A stretch of 64,000 bases of DNA from Halocaridina rubra (Eukaryota; Arthropoda; Malacostraca; Decapoda; Atyidae): NCBI GenBank assembly GCA_037179515.1, contig JAXCGZ010003827.1:103501-167500 (forward strand), read 5' to 3'. The stretch's first letter is position 1. Every line of letters starts with the position of its first letter. The position numbers and the translations under genes were made by a program. Shown here piece after piece: positions 1-13,164 of this stretch. Below the pieces are notes generated by a model, which did no database searches, was not told where the DNA came from, and saw nothing but the letters and a program-made list of their open reading frames with translations.

Positions 1-520
1 AATAGAATTGACAGTAGATGACAAATTACACCAACATCAACTACCTGTTTCCAGTCAGCTATATAATCATTATCTTCACATTTTAAGCTTAGTATTATAT
101 GTTGTACATAGTTTCTTCTTCAAATCTTTTATAAAATAAAGTGAAGCCCTGGTACTTGTGTATCATTTTACTGATTTATTGCATAACTAAATAATAAACG
201 TCTGCAGTGAACTCACGTTCTAGTCTAAATAAGATAACCATACTACGAGTACATCCTGCAGGAATGTACAGTATTTCAAAAAGATTATCTACTATAATGG
301 GGAGCAGCAATAGTAAGCACAGTGCACTGAGACTTTTCTCCTTTAAAACGAAGTCTTGAACCATTATATCATATAAAGTATATAAAATATTAAAGTACTT
401 AAAAGTCTACCTTTTTTAAGTTTAATAACAAATAGAAAAATACTTCCATCATTAACCATAACTGCAAATATCTATAACTAAAAACAAAGGTATCAAAAAT
501 TACTTTCTATTTTACCTTAC

Positions 521-3500
521 AGTAGCCTGGAAAAGCTTAGCCTCCCTTATCCTAAGTGTGTCTCTTTCTAGTACCATACACAAGGTGTTATTATCAATAT
601 CAGTAAAACCTTCTGCTGAGAGGGAATCCGCAGTGTTTTTATCTATTGTCTCCAGGCACAAGGCTGCAAGCTGAGGTTCATCAAACAGCCTAGCCTGAAA
701 AAAAAAAGAAACAATTCTATCAAAAATTGTATTTTAATCTTAAAATGAACACTCATCGGATTAGCATAAAAGTCAATCAACTTAAAAATCCATATCTAAA
801 TAATCATTATAATTTTGTACAAAACATTTTCTCATGAGTGACAAAGTTTCTGGAACATATAAGCAAAACTTCTCAGTCTAAAGTTCAGATTTGAGTTTAA
901 GGATACTGAATATAGGCTATTTTACTAAGGTTATGGTAAAGATTGAGTATTTACCAGGGACATTCCTTTTCTCTCCCTCCTCAGACACAGGATATGCGTG
1001 AGTAAAATCCTCTCTCCCACCTTCTAGGAAATCATTTACTTTTCAATGCAAAATGATTTCTAGTAGTAATTATAAGCACAAGGTCTTGAATATCCTAATA
1101 ATAATAAAAGCCCCATTTTTTAATAGGTACTTTCTTACTTACTTCCTTCAGACTTCAGAGGCAGCTCTGGTTCCATTAATGTACACAACTTACCTGGGTG
1201 AGGAGCATGAATGCATTGTCTGGTGAGAGATTCCGCTTCAGAAAATCAACACAAGCTTGCTCCAAAGCAGGAACAGCATATTTCTTGGCAGTATACAAGA
1301 CCGTCATCACAGTCTCCGGTCCTATTTGCACCTCATCACTAAAAGCATTGCATTTTTATAATATTTTTATACATCAAAAAGATGAGCAAAATACCAAATT
1401 TGGGTACATTGTATGTCAAAATATAAATGAATACTATGAAAAAACCCAGGCAGCTTGTAAATGCATACTTTGGTGTCTTCAATATCCACCAAGTATAACC
1501 CCACCTGCGGGCCAAAAAGGGAAGGTCCGCTCACCCCCAAGGGAGAATATCAGTGGAAAAAAAAAAAAAAACAGTATAAGAATAGTGTCTTTTTTAGAGC
1601 TACTCATCTATGAGGCTAGTTTAAAGTGCTGTACTTGGAAAAAGGATGGTAAATATCCAGCAAGAGGTGTGGAAGAACTACAACAGCTTGTAGACAAACA
1701 CCAAGTAGAGCAACATACGTATGTCATATCAGCCTAGAGGCCTGTTAGGGCAAAACAGAATGTGTTACTGCCATCCTCCAAATGATGTTGGAAAAAGAAC
1801 ACCAAGAAGAGCAAAGGAGAAGGAAAACTTACTAAACACTACATATATGAAAGAAGAATGGCACGAGGGGACAACTAATAACAAACATCAATAGCATAAA
1901 GTGAAGAAATACCCAAAATAGAAATAAAAATACACGGAAAAATGGAATAAAACAAAAAAAGGAACTGGCATTTAACAATGAACTACAACCCAGGATCAAC
2001 TCAAAAGAAACTACTCGAAAGAGACAAACAGATAAGAAAAGACAACTGTTACGAGGAAAATTTTTTCCAGAAAAAAATTCAAAGCAAGGTAATGCACAAT
2101 AATGAATAAGTATCACCTGCCACAAAAGAAAAACACTCAATTAAATAAAAAAAAACAATTAAGCACACAGTATTTGACAGGGAAAAGCCCATAAAAAGAT
2201 ACAAATCAAATAGGAGGGAAAAGGAAGGCAGACAACAAAGAAGCAGCCTCTCACACTCACATACAAAAAAGGAAAAGGAAGGAAGCTCATAGTAACTATC
2301 AAAAAGGACAGTCAAAAGAGGCAGTTAAAGACAAGAAAGTCCAAAATGTTAATAGAAAAGAGGACTACACAATACAATAGAAAAAGTACACCAAATAATA
2401 TGCCCAATAAATCACAACCCAAAATTTCCAATTCCATAAAATATGTGGAGAATTCAGTAAACAAGATGAATCCTCAAAACAGAGACAAGGAATCAAGAAT
2501 ACTTCCAAGTATTGTACCTCACCTACATGAACACTAAGCCACTGGTAAACAAAAAGAGTCCCGATAATTCTGCCCAATGGATACGTAATGGGATGAAAAG
2601 ATGAACCGCAAAAGAACCACTGTCAAAAGGAAAATGTTTAATTATCAATAGTGAGTTGAGAACCCACTGTCAAGATGAAAATGGATAAAAACAGAAAGTG
2701 AGAACAGTAAGATCAAATGATATTGAGGCTCATTCCAAACAATAGCATACACCATGGAGTTGAGAATGACTCTTGCAACATGATGACCTAACACATGATC
2801 ATAAAACAAGGCTGCTAGGACCAAGACGCAATACTGAATTCACTATAGACTAAACAGAAGGTCTAATTTCTATGCAACAAAGGTTATTGCAAATAGGAGA
2901 TAATCGAAAGTAGCAAACACAAATTTTAAGTGTATATTGCAAATCAAAATGTGTAGTAAGAGTAATAATAACAAACACATCCATGCCATGCAACACATAT
3001 ATTCATACATATACAAGGGGGATGGTCGACTCAAAGTACACATCCATTCACCAGAAAGCCAATTTTTCTATCTCAATAATCTTAGCTCCTTGGGCCAAAG
3101 GGTCACCAAAATAACCCTCCAACATACAATGGGGTCAGAAGTGGGGTAACTGAGTAAAAATCTTCTGCCATGGGTTAAATAGCCATAGGCGCTTTACCCT
3201 CATCCATCCCAGTTTTCAGCATAAAGCAAGTGCAGGATAATACCCCTAGCTAGGGCCGACTATTCAGAATCTCCACCCATCCCTAGCCATTGCGCTCTCT
3301 CTTCTCTGCTCCACTGACATACCAAATCCAACTCATGTTCTTTTTTGCATCTCATTTTAGGTCCTTTCTTTCAATCTACTTCACGTACTTCTGCTACCCC
3401 ACACTCTCATTGCTATTCATTACTCATGCGTTCATTCAATATGCCAAACAACATCAGCACTTTCTGGTCTAACTTTTCTAGCAGCTTTCTTCTAGCCCCT

Positions 3501-6198
3501 ATTTTCTGCCTTAACTCTTCATTTCTCTCTATTTACTCATGTCAAACCAAACACATTGTAAACACCTTATCTTCAATACATTTAGTTTTCTCTTTTCATA
3601 CTCTCTTGCATTATAATTCTCAGCTCCCATACCATGACTTCTCTTTGAATTAATTCTTAAACACAGTACCAATATCTCGTCACATTTACCATTCCACCTA
3701 TACAGTAACTCACTACTTCACTCATGAACTCACTTTCACATCCACTCCATTCACTGCTTCATGCAACCTCAAAATACTTAGGGCTTAACATGCTCAAGTA
3801 TCTCCACCTTCACTCATATTCGACCTGCCACCATCAATGTTTCTCGAACAGTTCATAGCTTTATTTTTACATACACTGCACATCAATATTATTCTTTAGT
3901 ATATCAATATTCCTCAGATATCTCATAACTGCACATTTGCTAATAATGTACATAAATATTATTCTGTAGTTTATAAAATTTTCAATGTGTCAAGGAAGAC
4001 AAGCAACCTAGATTATAAAACACTATTACTTACCTATATAAAAATCTCAACAGTGCTAAGAATGCTTGAGGTTCTACATCGGGCAATTCAATCTCCTCCT
4101 GATGAGTGCTTAGTTGGCCATTAAACATTGCATCAAATACAGCACTGCCAACTGCCAGGACAAATCTGTGAGCTGGAATACGTTGCCTTGAGTCTCCCTT
4201 TCCAACCAAGAAGTGGACATCACTTAAGATTTCATTGTTGAACAAGAATGCGAATCTGCAAAGAAAAATATGTAAATACACAGGTGTTAGTAAATGAAAG
4301 GAAACTAGAACATAAAACATCTAAGCATTAATCAGCAAAACGTTAATATTATGATAAGATGTTTCATAACACCTTAGATGCTCTCCTTCCATGTCAGTTT
4401 TTGAAAACCAAGAAATAAGATCTGAATCACAGAAAAACACAAGGCACTTAATCATCAATTGTAAATTGTATTTGAACCTAGGACTTATAATTACTAAGTC
4501 AAGGTGCTACCAACTACACCACAGGTTAAAAGGAATCAGACCTTATAGCTTAATAGCTTATATTTGCTATACTTAGGAATGAACGCATTCTATCTGAATG
4601 CCACAATGTTCATATTACAGATTCCCCAACCTCACTCGTGGCTTCATTTTCGCATTTAAATCAACCCCCAATCTCATTCGGGACCAAGAATAACCAAATA
4701 AGCACATTACATATGTGAAAACATGAATCATTTTTTACCCCGACCGGGACTTGAACCTAGGACTTATAATTATTAAGTCAAGGCGCTACCAACTACACCA
4801 CAGGAGGTTACAAGGAATCAGACCTTATAGCTTACCCTTTTTTCTGTTCTCTGATTTCCACTTTTCTTACTAACCGTTTTATATCTATAGTTGTTGATGG
4901 CGCGACATCTAGCCCTTTCTCTGTTACCAGTGGTGTTCCACAGGGCTCTGTTCTTTCACCTACTCTGTTCCTTCTCTTCATCAATGATCCTCTACAATCC
5001 CCATCTTCCTCTCTTCTTCATACCTTTGCTGATGATTCTACCCTTCACTTTTCCTCTGCCTCTTCTTCACAATCTTCATCTGTTACTCGTAATCAGTCTC
5101 GTATCACTCTTTCTTCTACTCTTAGCTCCGATTTGCAGAGAGTATCTGAGTGGGGCACTCAAAATTTAGTTAAATTCAATGCCTCCAAGACAAAGTTTCT
5201 GGCTATCTCTTGATCTTCTTCTCCTCCGGATAACCCTATTGTCTTCGAAACTAACGTAATTTACCCTGTTAACTCTATCAACATATTATGAATCCATATA
5301 GCTTCTAACTTGTCTTGGAGGAATCACATAATCCAAATTTCTAAATCTTCATCCAAAAAATTGAGTTTTGTTTCGTTTTCGTCATTACTTTTCCTCTTTG
5401 AAGTTACTTAAAATTTATAAAGGTCTTATCCGTCCCTGCTTAGAATACTGCTCACACATCTGGGGCGCTTCTTCTTATATTTATCTTCTTGATAGGGTTG
5501 AAGCTAAGACAGTCAGGCTCATTAATGATCCTTCTCTTACTTCTAATCTGGATTCTCTCTCTCTTTGCCATAAGGTATCTTCCCTTTCTCTTTTCTGTTG
5601 CTAATATCTCCATCGCTGCTCTGATGAATTGGCCAGTGGCATCCCTCCCCCACTGCCGAGGCCACGCAACACTCGCCAAGCGGCCTCATCTCACAGGTAC
5701 TGTGAGGAGATTTGTAGCTCACGGGTTGGTCGGTACAGCGACTGCTTCTTCCCATCTACCTCCAGACTCTGGAAATCTCTTCCTCCTTCTGTCTTTCCTA
5801 ATTCATCTCAGAGCCTAGTCCTCCATATCTCTGGGTCCTCTGTACTTTGACTGTTTTTTCTGTCTGGCGTTTTCCTATGTGTGACATTACCTCATCTCTG
5901 CCTTGTCCTTAACCTATTTCTTTTGCTTCATCTTGGTATTTTCTCGTGCCTGGGCCTTTGTTGATGAGCGAAGTTTCTGCCTGTCGCGGTGTCACACTCA
6001 TAAAAAAAAAAAACTCGGCGAGAACAACACATGTACGTTCTTGCTCCATGTTTCTTTCATTTTATAAGTGTTGCAGCATTATTATGATTATTACTCAAAA
6101 ATTTATATTACCATGCTGTTTGGAGGAAGAGAGGAGAAGTAGAAAGGTTAAATTTAACAGGAGTACAAAAGTTTGAAAAAGTTGAAAGGTGGTGAAAT

Positions 6199-6258
<60 letters not shown>

Positions 6259-8619
6259 CTTTTTACCACACAGTTAACTAAGACAGCAAGCCTTAGCCTA
6301 AGAACGAAGTTATATTCAATAGACACACACAGACGTGAGATGACAGAGAAAATGCAAATCAAAAATACAAGGGGTCCTCAATTTATGTTAGAGTTCCTTT
6401 CCTGAAATATTATGTAACCTGAATTTCATTATAAGCTGGAACACTCCTAAATAAGCATCTATGCTAATGCAGTAGTAAAGTTTCTCCCTTTTTCATGCAT
6501 ATAACTATATCTAATTTCACTTCTATGGTGATGGCTTTCCTTTTCTTTGAAGCAATGCCATCAGAAGTATCTGCTCTACACTTGGGAGTCATGATACAGG
6601 CCAAAAACAATCAAAAAGAAGCCAAATAATTTATGGTAGACTCGGTGTAACCACGAAACATCGTAACTCGAGTATGTTTCTAAAATCTCACACACTCACA
6701 AAATTCAAAATGCTAAATTTATTATATCTATAGTGTACAGGTATATAACACAGTCACACTGAATGTTGCGCTTGATTAACGGTATTATTCCTCTTCTTTT
6801 CGTAACTTACTTGTTAATATTAGCCACTGCAGACTCCATTTCGGTAAATACAGACAATCGGCAATTATGTAGCCACTGCAGACTCCATTTCGGTAAATAC
6901 GGACAATCGGCAATAATGTAAGTTCCTTCCATTTAGTTCCCTTTTGCCCATTATCTGTTATGCCAATTTACCTAACACTGAGAATAACTAATATGCATTA
7001 CAAAGTGCAACACAAATTTTGACAGGAATAAGCAAATCAAAGTTCACTTCATGACGACTTACCTTTCTTTAACTGTGGTCATAGTTGCTTGCCAGTTATA
7101 CATTGGTCCACCATTGTTGACGGTGGAGGAAACCATATTATTTGCAGACATATTAGCACTGCTTGCCGATGGGGTAGATGAAGTTCCAGAATTCAAAGAG
7201 GCAGAAGGAGCAATCCACACTTGAGATGATGTGCTTGTGTTAGTGGTGGTAGTTGCAGCCACCGCAGCTGATACAGGGGATGAAGGAATACTGACAGATG
7301 GAGCAGGCATAGGCAAAAGTGGCATAAGTGGCAATGATATAGAAGCAGGCGCAGACAACTGAGCTGACACATTTTGATGATCTGCAGTGAGACATGGAGA
7401 TTGTAGAGAGATATTAGAAGCAGGTGGAAGACTCATTGGAGAAAGAGAATGGAGACCAAGAGGATTTGAGTGTGGCAATGCAACGGGTGAGGAGAGTGGC
7501 AAGCCATTTACAACAGAGAATGTAGGTGGTCCTGGGGAAGGATTCTGGGGAACTGAAGAATTTGAAGACATTGTTACAGGACTACCATGGTTCCCATGGG
7601 CAGGTGGTGTTGCTGGTGATGGCGGTGGGGCTGATGTACTACCTTCAGTAGTGCTTCCTGATATCGAAAGAGAAATGGAAAACATCAAATCTTTTAATTT
7701 ATAATATTTCAATAACATTAAAGATCACAAAAAGATTTAGACATAAAAACAAAACTGAAAAGCACCCCAAATACAGAACTCAAAGTGCCTAACAGAACAT
7801 ATCAATATTTTATTAAAATGCAACAGCACAGATGGGAATGCTTTGGTGCTGATGGGAATGCTTTGGTCATAAGTCAAGAAATGTCATGAAGCGTAGATAT
7901 AAGAGGTTTAACGAGTTTATTAAAGAAATATTTAATTACTCGAACCACAGTGATTATCAAAAATTATCGCAAAATAACAATGCAATTCAGCCAATTACAA
8001 TACAAAAAGAATAAGATTTAAGACACTTTACCATTTATAAGGAGGGGACATATTCAGTATAACAATATTTAATCTGCATTTTTCTTTTATTTTACAAATG
8101 ACAGCACATGTATTAGCAAAAAGTAGCATGCATTCCCTTGGTACAGAAATGATTCAGATTATTACCTCATCTGATTTCTAATGGTATCAAATATATTCCT
8201 ATAATGTAAAATATCTGGGAGCACAAATGAAAATTTATTTCACAGAAGACTTTGATACAAGGTGCCTAACAGGTATGTACATATACTTGAATAAATTAGC
8301 CTGCTATGAAAAAACCTGAAAAGTAGTACACTATATGTTGCCTAATACAATGCTCAAATCTAATACAAATGTTCTGCAATTGCATCTATTTAAATCCTTC
8401 CTTACCTGAAGAAGAGGTTCCTGCTACAGCTGCTGAATGGGCAATATTTGGCTGATGATTTGAAGGTAAAGTAGGGGGCGATGCAGAAATATTAATATCA
8501 CTACCTACTCCTGCATTGAAGACGAGACATTCTTCAGAAGAGCTTAATTCTGGATCATGCATATTACGAATCCGTGGATACGAAGTGTTTGATGCGCTGG
8601 AATTGTTTGCCCAGGCCAT
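521..8619 (-). CDS. BTBD2-like: BTB/POZ-BACK protein, BTBD1/BTBD2 type (5' part, C-terminus off window)
   Basis: Five coding exons read on the minus strand: 8619-8406, 7657-7063, 4255-4034, 1338-1194 and 694-521. All have GT-AG junctions and the phases add up (809, 1031, 1176 and 1350 nt), giving 450 residues before the left window edge. Residues 1 to about 255 are Ser/Pro/Ala/Thr-rich and low complexity. Then comes YNWQATM, followed by the BTB fold ([40 protein letters not shown], then [17 protein letters not shown]). The last two exons give the BTB-BACK link ([19 protein letters not shown]) and the start of BACK ([29 protein letters not shown]). These motifs match vertebrate BTBD1/BTBD2 closely. 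In that family BTB-BACK is followed by a C-terminal PHR domain, and the proteins are thought to act as CUL3 adaptors and to bind topoisomerase I. The PHR domain would lie left of base 521. The start at 8619 is the first Met of an open exon; no promoter was identified. Confidence 0.93.
1339..4033. other. BTBD intron 3, AT-rich, no recognised gene
   Basis: This 2.7-kb intron lies between the exon ending the BTB domain and the next exon. Its open frames are low-complexity and lack family motifs. Part of it (about 3170-3660) is C/T-rich and, read on the minus strand, resembles the tail of a decayed repeat, but no reverse transcriptase motif was found. Confidence 0.5.
4457..4835 (-). repeat. Two tRNA-derived SINE heads, about 280 bp apart
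   Basis: On the minus strand, 4525-4457 and 4808-4738 carry nearly the same tRNA-like sequence. It has an A-box-like stretch (TGGTGTAGTTGG) and a B-box-like stretch (GGTTCAAGTCCC in the right copy, decayed in the left). Each is flanked on the high-coordinate side by the same 23-nt tract starting AAGGAATCAGACC (from about 4531 and 4812). No intact cloverleaf gene is claimed; the spacing and shared flanks suggest a tandem or nested SINE insertion inside a BTBD intron. Confidence 0.6.
4840..6013 (+). mobile_element. Jockey-like non-LTR retrotransposon remnant (RT 3' part with A-tail)
   Basis: Broken frames on the plus strand give reverse transcriptase motifs in order: [20 protein letters not shown] (about 4930-4990), the catalytic FADD (about 5026), then [16 protein letters not shown] (about 5425-5475). 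A typical C-terminal tail with [16 protein letters not shown] follows (about 5765-5815). Several frameshifts and stops separate them. The element ends in a short A-run at 6002-6013, as expected for target-primed reverse transcription. It is 5'-truncated and dead, and lies in the BTBD intron between 4255 and 7063. Confidence 0.8.
6203..6253. repeat. (CT)n microsatellite
   Basis: About 25 CT units inside a BTBD intron. Confidence 0.95.
6821..6918. repeat. 49-bp direct tandem duplication
   Basis: Two units, 6821-6869 and 6870-6918, each beginning TAGCCACTGCAGACTCC and differing at two positions. They lie in the BTBD intron just upstream (in plus coordinates) of exon 2. Confidence 0.9.
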
Positions 8620-11255
8620 GATGCTTTAATGATGCTGTCAGGTCAGCTACAACTTGATTAATGTTACAGCAAGCACGAACTAGCATGGAGCGGTACACTC
8701 TTTAATATTTCAAGACGATTCTTCTTACTCCTTAACCATGAAGATGCTGAAATATGCGTCAGGATACTACATTCATAAAACAATTTTGAAGAGAAGATAA
8801 AAGGCTGAAATATTCTTTATTTTCATTCATTAAAGTTAATTTCCAACCTAACCAACAAAAAAACAAGGCAAACAAACATTAATATTATATGTTAGTGTTA
8901 CTTAAAAGATACGGCACAAGTTGGCAATTTTTGCAGAAAAAGATACCTTGCATAACTGATAAAACTGCTATACAGTGTAAGATGAGATGATGAGGTCTAG
9001 ATAGGTTCATCTGCTTTTAAATTATATGTGAAGAAATAATGCAAGATATTTAATGGGATCTGGCCTTGTTAAGAACAGAGGTGTCTCTAATGTACTCTAT
9101 GCCACAAAGGTGTAGCAAAATAACATTTGATAAGTATATACAGTATCTATATAGGATATGGGCCCAACTCAAGATATCATTTGGAGGTTATATAATATAA
9201 AAAGGGAGTTAAATTATTTCACAAAATTAAATTTCATCTCTTTTGATACAATATAAAGGCTAAACATCATGTCCTTTCTTATCATTTAAAAAACAAGTAA
9301 CAGAAGATATAGCCAAACAATAATCTGTTGAAATAATAAGGCTGCAGTGACAAAGCTAATACTCAAATTGACTTTTGACTCTGGCTTCGATGATTGATAT
9401 TTCTTATGTATAAACTCCACATATGTGTGGTCTAGGTGAACATAAAATCTCTTGAAAACAATACAAAAATTTTTCTTAATTACATATTATCATCTTTACT
9501 TTAATGATAAAAATCCATTCAATTACAGACGGCCCAGAAATTTCAGATATAGCCGAAAATTATCCTGTAGTTTAGCAATTGTGCTTTCCCTACTTAACTC
9601 AGAGGAACAATATGTGGGGTCACCCAACCCCCCGATATAGGTTTGGAACCTACAGTGATATGGGTGTGCACCACCCCTGCCATATATTCTCACCGGTATG
9701 GTAGCAACGCTATTTACGCTAGCTTGGAGTGGTTTAATATTCTGTGCATGTAAAATCACAATTTTCCCAAACCAGGAAGTAACCAGATCATCTCTAGGTT
9801 GCATTCGTTTTCACTTAAATGAAAACATTAACAGCTCATTGTCATATCTATCATATACTGATACACAATCAAGAAAAACTTTAATCGTAGCAGACCTTTA
9901 ATCTTAATAAAATGCTATATTAAATATTTTAAAATTCAATGAAACATTATCTGCCGTCCATTTATTTATTTTTACACAGCTCTGACAGACGTAAACACCT
10001 GCAGCAGACGAAAGAATCTTCTTCTTCCTTTTTCTCTCAAATATTGGCAGGTGGTTCCATTTACAATTTGCACTCATGCTTATTATCAAAACTTAATTCC
10101 TTTCTTTCCAAAAGACTAATCTTAGCCCATCATTGTAAATTTACACACACATATTTAATCTATATAAACTCTCACTTTACTTTTTTATGAAGATAGGGCG
10201 GAGTCGGATAACTGAGATAAGATAGGGCAAAAAATAAGATTATTTCGAAATTATTCTTCCTCCTATATGCTCCCACAACCTCAGCGTTCAAAGGAAAGTA
10301 ACAAGAGTAAATGGGGAAATACTGCTGAATACGTTAACCATGGACAAGAATCCTTTGAAATACTACAGTTCTAATACTCTTCATGATGATATTACAATTA
10401 TCATTTAGTAGAAACATATTTTCGTTAACTTTGTAACAAGTATCTCCACTTCTTAGGTTATCAAAGACATAAGATCCCACTGCTTTTTAAGGATTACCAG
10501 ACAGGATTGAAAAGTGCTCACTTCTGCATCCCTTCCAGTACATGTTATCAGAAAATAGATTCTATTTTCTATGAAACAGGCTTAAAATGTATACTTCCCT
10601 ATACCAACTCAGTCAGGATATACTTTATTGAACTAGATTGCGGGAATTATAGCTGTTTAAATCTGTGCACCATGCAATACTGATTGCATTAAGAATTAAA
10701 TTGTATTTTCAAGGAGGTAAGCTTCAATCTTTTTTTATTACAGTCTTTATATACAAAATGTACATCGGATTTTCATGCAAATGGATATTTCAAACTGATT
10801 ATTCTTGTACATTTATTATTCATTATCGCAAAGTGCATCCAAGTCCTTCAGGAGATGAATGCTTAAGTATATGTTTCTTCCTATACCCTTGTCGTCTTTA
10901 TTACAGAAAAATACTTTTGCATAGATAAAACAAACACTCACCACTCATGCATTATGTTAGCAGTCCCAGTGAGATACAGTTTTTTTCTCAACCAGGGTCA
11001 CATTGCTTACCTGTTCACAGTTATGGGAGGTTAAGAGACTTCTCTAGTAGATCTCCAATCTCTTGACTATTCCTTGTCTTGACAATAAATTGATATCATA
11101 ATGTAAAGTTCACTCAAATACTTTTGTTCATAAATCTTTTCTTTCCATAAATCACATTTTCTTTCCATATATAAATCACATTCATTTTGACATTTGTAAT
11201 CGTTTTCCATCTATTTTCAATACACTTAATTTTAATCTATTATAGTGACATTATC
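8620..11255. other. Upstream of BTBD: 5' flank and AT-rich intergenic DNA
   Basis: The BTBD 5'UTR and promoter should begin here, but no TATA box, initiator or CpG island is clear. No open frame with family motifs was found between 8620 and 11255. Confidence 0.4.
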
Positions 11256-11395
<140 letters not shown>

Positions 11396-11426
11396 AATAT
11401 ATAATCAACTAGACGGTTTACAGTCT

Positions 11427-12540
11427 CTACTCTAGGTATCTATCTAGTCTTGTTTTGAATTCTCTGATAGCTGGAGCACAGACTACATCCTCAGACAACG
11501 AATTCCACTCGTTGATAACCCTCACACTGAAAGAATTTGCCTTGGCCAGAGTCCTTCCAATGCCCACGTTTGTGCAACTTAAGAGAGTTTGAGCGAGTCT
11601 GAGTATTACTATATTCAAAGATGTGGTGGTCAATCTTTTCCATTCCTCTAGAATCTTGTAAACTTCGATTAAATCACCTCTCTGCCTTCTTTTTTCAAGA
11701 CTCGTGAGACCTAGGTCTCACGAGTCTTGAAAAAAGGAGGCAGAGAGGTGATTTAATCGAAGTTTACAAGATTCTAGAGGAATGGAAAAGATTGACCACT
11801 ACATCTTTGAATATAGTAATACTCAGACTCGCTCAAACTCTCTTAAGTTGCATCTAGTCCCATATTCAATATCTTTCATCTCTGGAACCACCTTAGTCAT
11901 TCGCCTTTGTACTTTTTCAAATTCAGTAATGTCCCTCTGGTAGTAAGGGTATCAACTCTGAGTAGCATATTCAAGATGTGGTCTGACTAAAGAACAGTAT
12001 GGTGATCTACATGCGTTCAAATCTACATGGGGAATGTTCCGCCTTATGAAGCCAATCATTTGATATCCTTTGGCTGCTGCTTTATTCACATTATGAGCTA
12101 GTTTTAAGTCACTAGGCATTTAGAAACCTAAATCTTTCACAACCTTATGCTTACCAAGTTTTTGGCCATTCAACTCATACTAAAAATTTGGATTTCTGTG
12201 CCCCACATGAAAAGTTATGCATTTGTCAATACTGTAGTCTAACAGCCACATCTTGCTCCACTCCTCTAATCTTTTAATGTCTCTCTACCTAGATCTAATT
12301 TTCTCTTCTGAAGAGATACTCTTATAGCTTTTTACATCTGCAAAGAGAAGGGCTGGACAACCCATTTCACTTACTAGGTCATTTACATATATTAAAAATA
12401 AGACTGGTCCCAAAACTGATCCTTGTGGCACTCCTGAGGTTTCTCTTAATCTGTCTGATTTAGTGCCTCTTATTTCAACAAATTGTTTTCGTCCTGATAA
12501 AAAGGATCTAATTCACGAGGATTGTAAGTTGGGTCACTAG
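11427..12540 (-). mobile_element. CR1-like LINE remnant, minus strand, with internal inverted duplication
   Basis: Read on the minus strand, 12540 to 11852 gives degraded RT thumb motifs such as EFEKVQRRMTKVVPEM. From 11712 the frame gives RRQRGDLIEVYKILEEWKR and ends with SFSVRVINEWNSLSEDVV and a short tail at 11430. These are typical CR1-clade 3' RT motifs. Between the two parts, 11713-11851 is an inverted copy of 11574-11712. The element is dead. Confidence 0.75.
11574..11851. repeat. Zero-loop palindrome, two 139-bp arms
   Basis: The arms 11574-11712 and 11713-11851 are reverse complements with about two mismatches and no spacer. The centre reads GAGACCTAGGTCTC. The arms consist of CR1-like LINE sequence. 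Confidence 0.9.
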
Positions 12541-13164
12541 GGATTCAGTGAGAAATGGTGATCAATAAGTCAATCATAGAAACGTAAATGTACACCGTAT
12601 TTTGGAGGGTCAGACCGAAAAAATCGTGAAGCACTGAATATAAAAGCTCAGGAAGGTGCCCCTTCCCAACCTAAATTGCTTTTTAGTTTCGTTCATGGCT
12701 AGATAATTAGCTTGATCGTTGGACATTTAGTAGATGTCCATACCTTAATTTTGTAGTTAGCCTTCTTTTTCCATAGTGAATTGTTATTTTTCGGTGGTCT
12801 TCGAGTTTTGTCAATAGCACTGTAAGATATACACCCATATTTTCAAGTTTGTTTTTTTTTCATATCTACTCATCATTTAGTGATGCTATCTGAGTTAGAT
12901 GAAATTCTGATATCTAAGTATGCTTATAATTGTTTTTGTTAATTTAGCAAAATATATGCTTACTTTTTTTCTCTCTCTCTTTTGTTTGCCAAAGGGTTAT
13001 TTTTTTCTTTTTTAAGAAATTTTAGACAGTGTATTTCTACATGCGTACATAATTGCTTACTTGCATGACATATTTTCACTATAGCTTATACATACACTCG
13101 TCTATATACATATATGGTATATGTACCTATTCTTTAATATTAGGTATACATGAATATTCATATG

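Noticed and set aside
1198..1737. Plus-strand 179-codon frame
   Set aside because: Its first part is the reverse of the BTBD exon 1338-1194; the rest is AT-rich intron.
2346..2537. Short plus-strand frame in a BTBD intron
   Set aside because: Low-complexity AT-rich DNA, no splice support and no similarity recognised.
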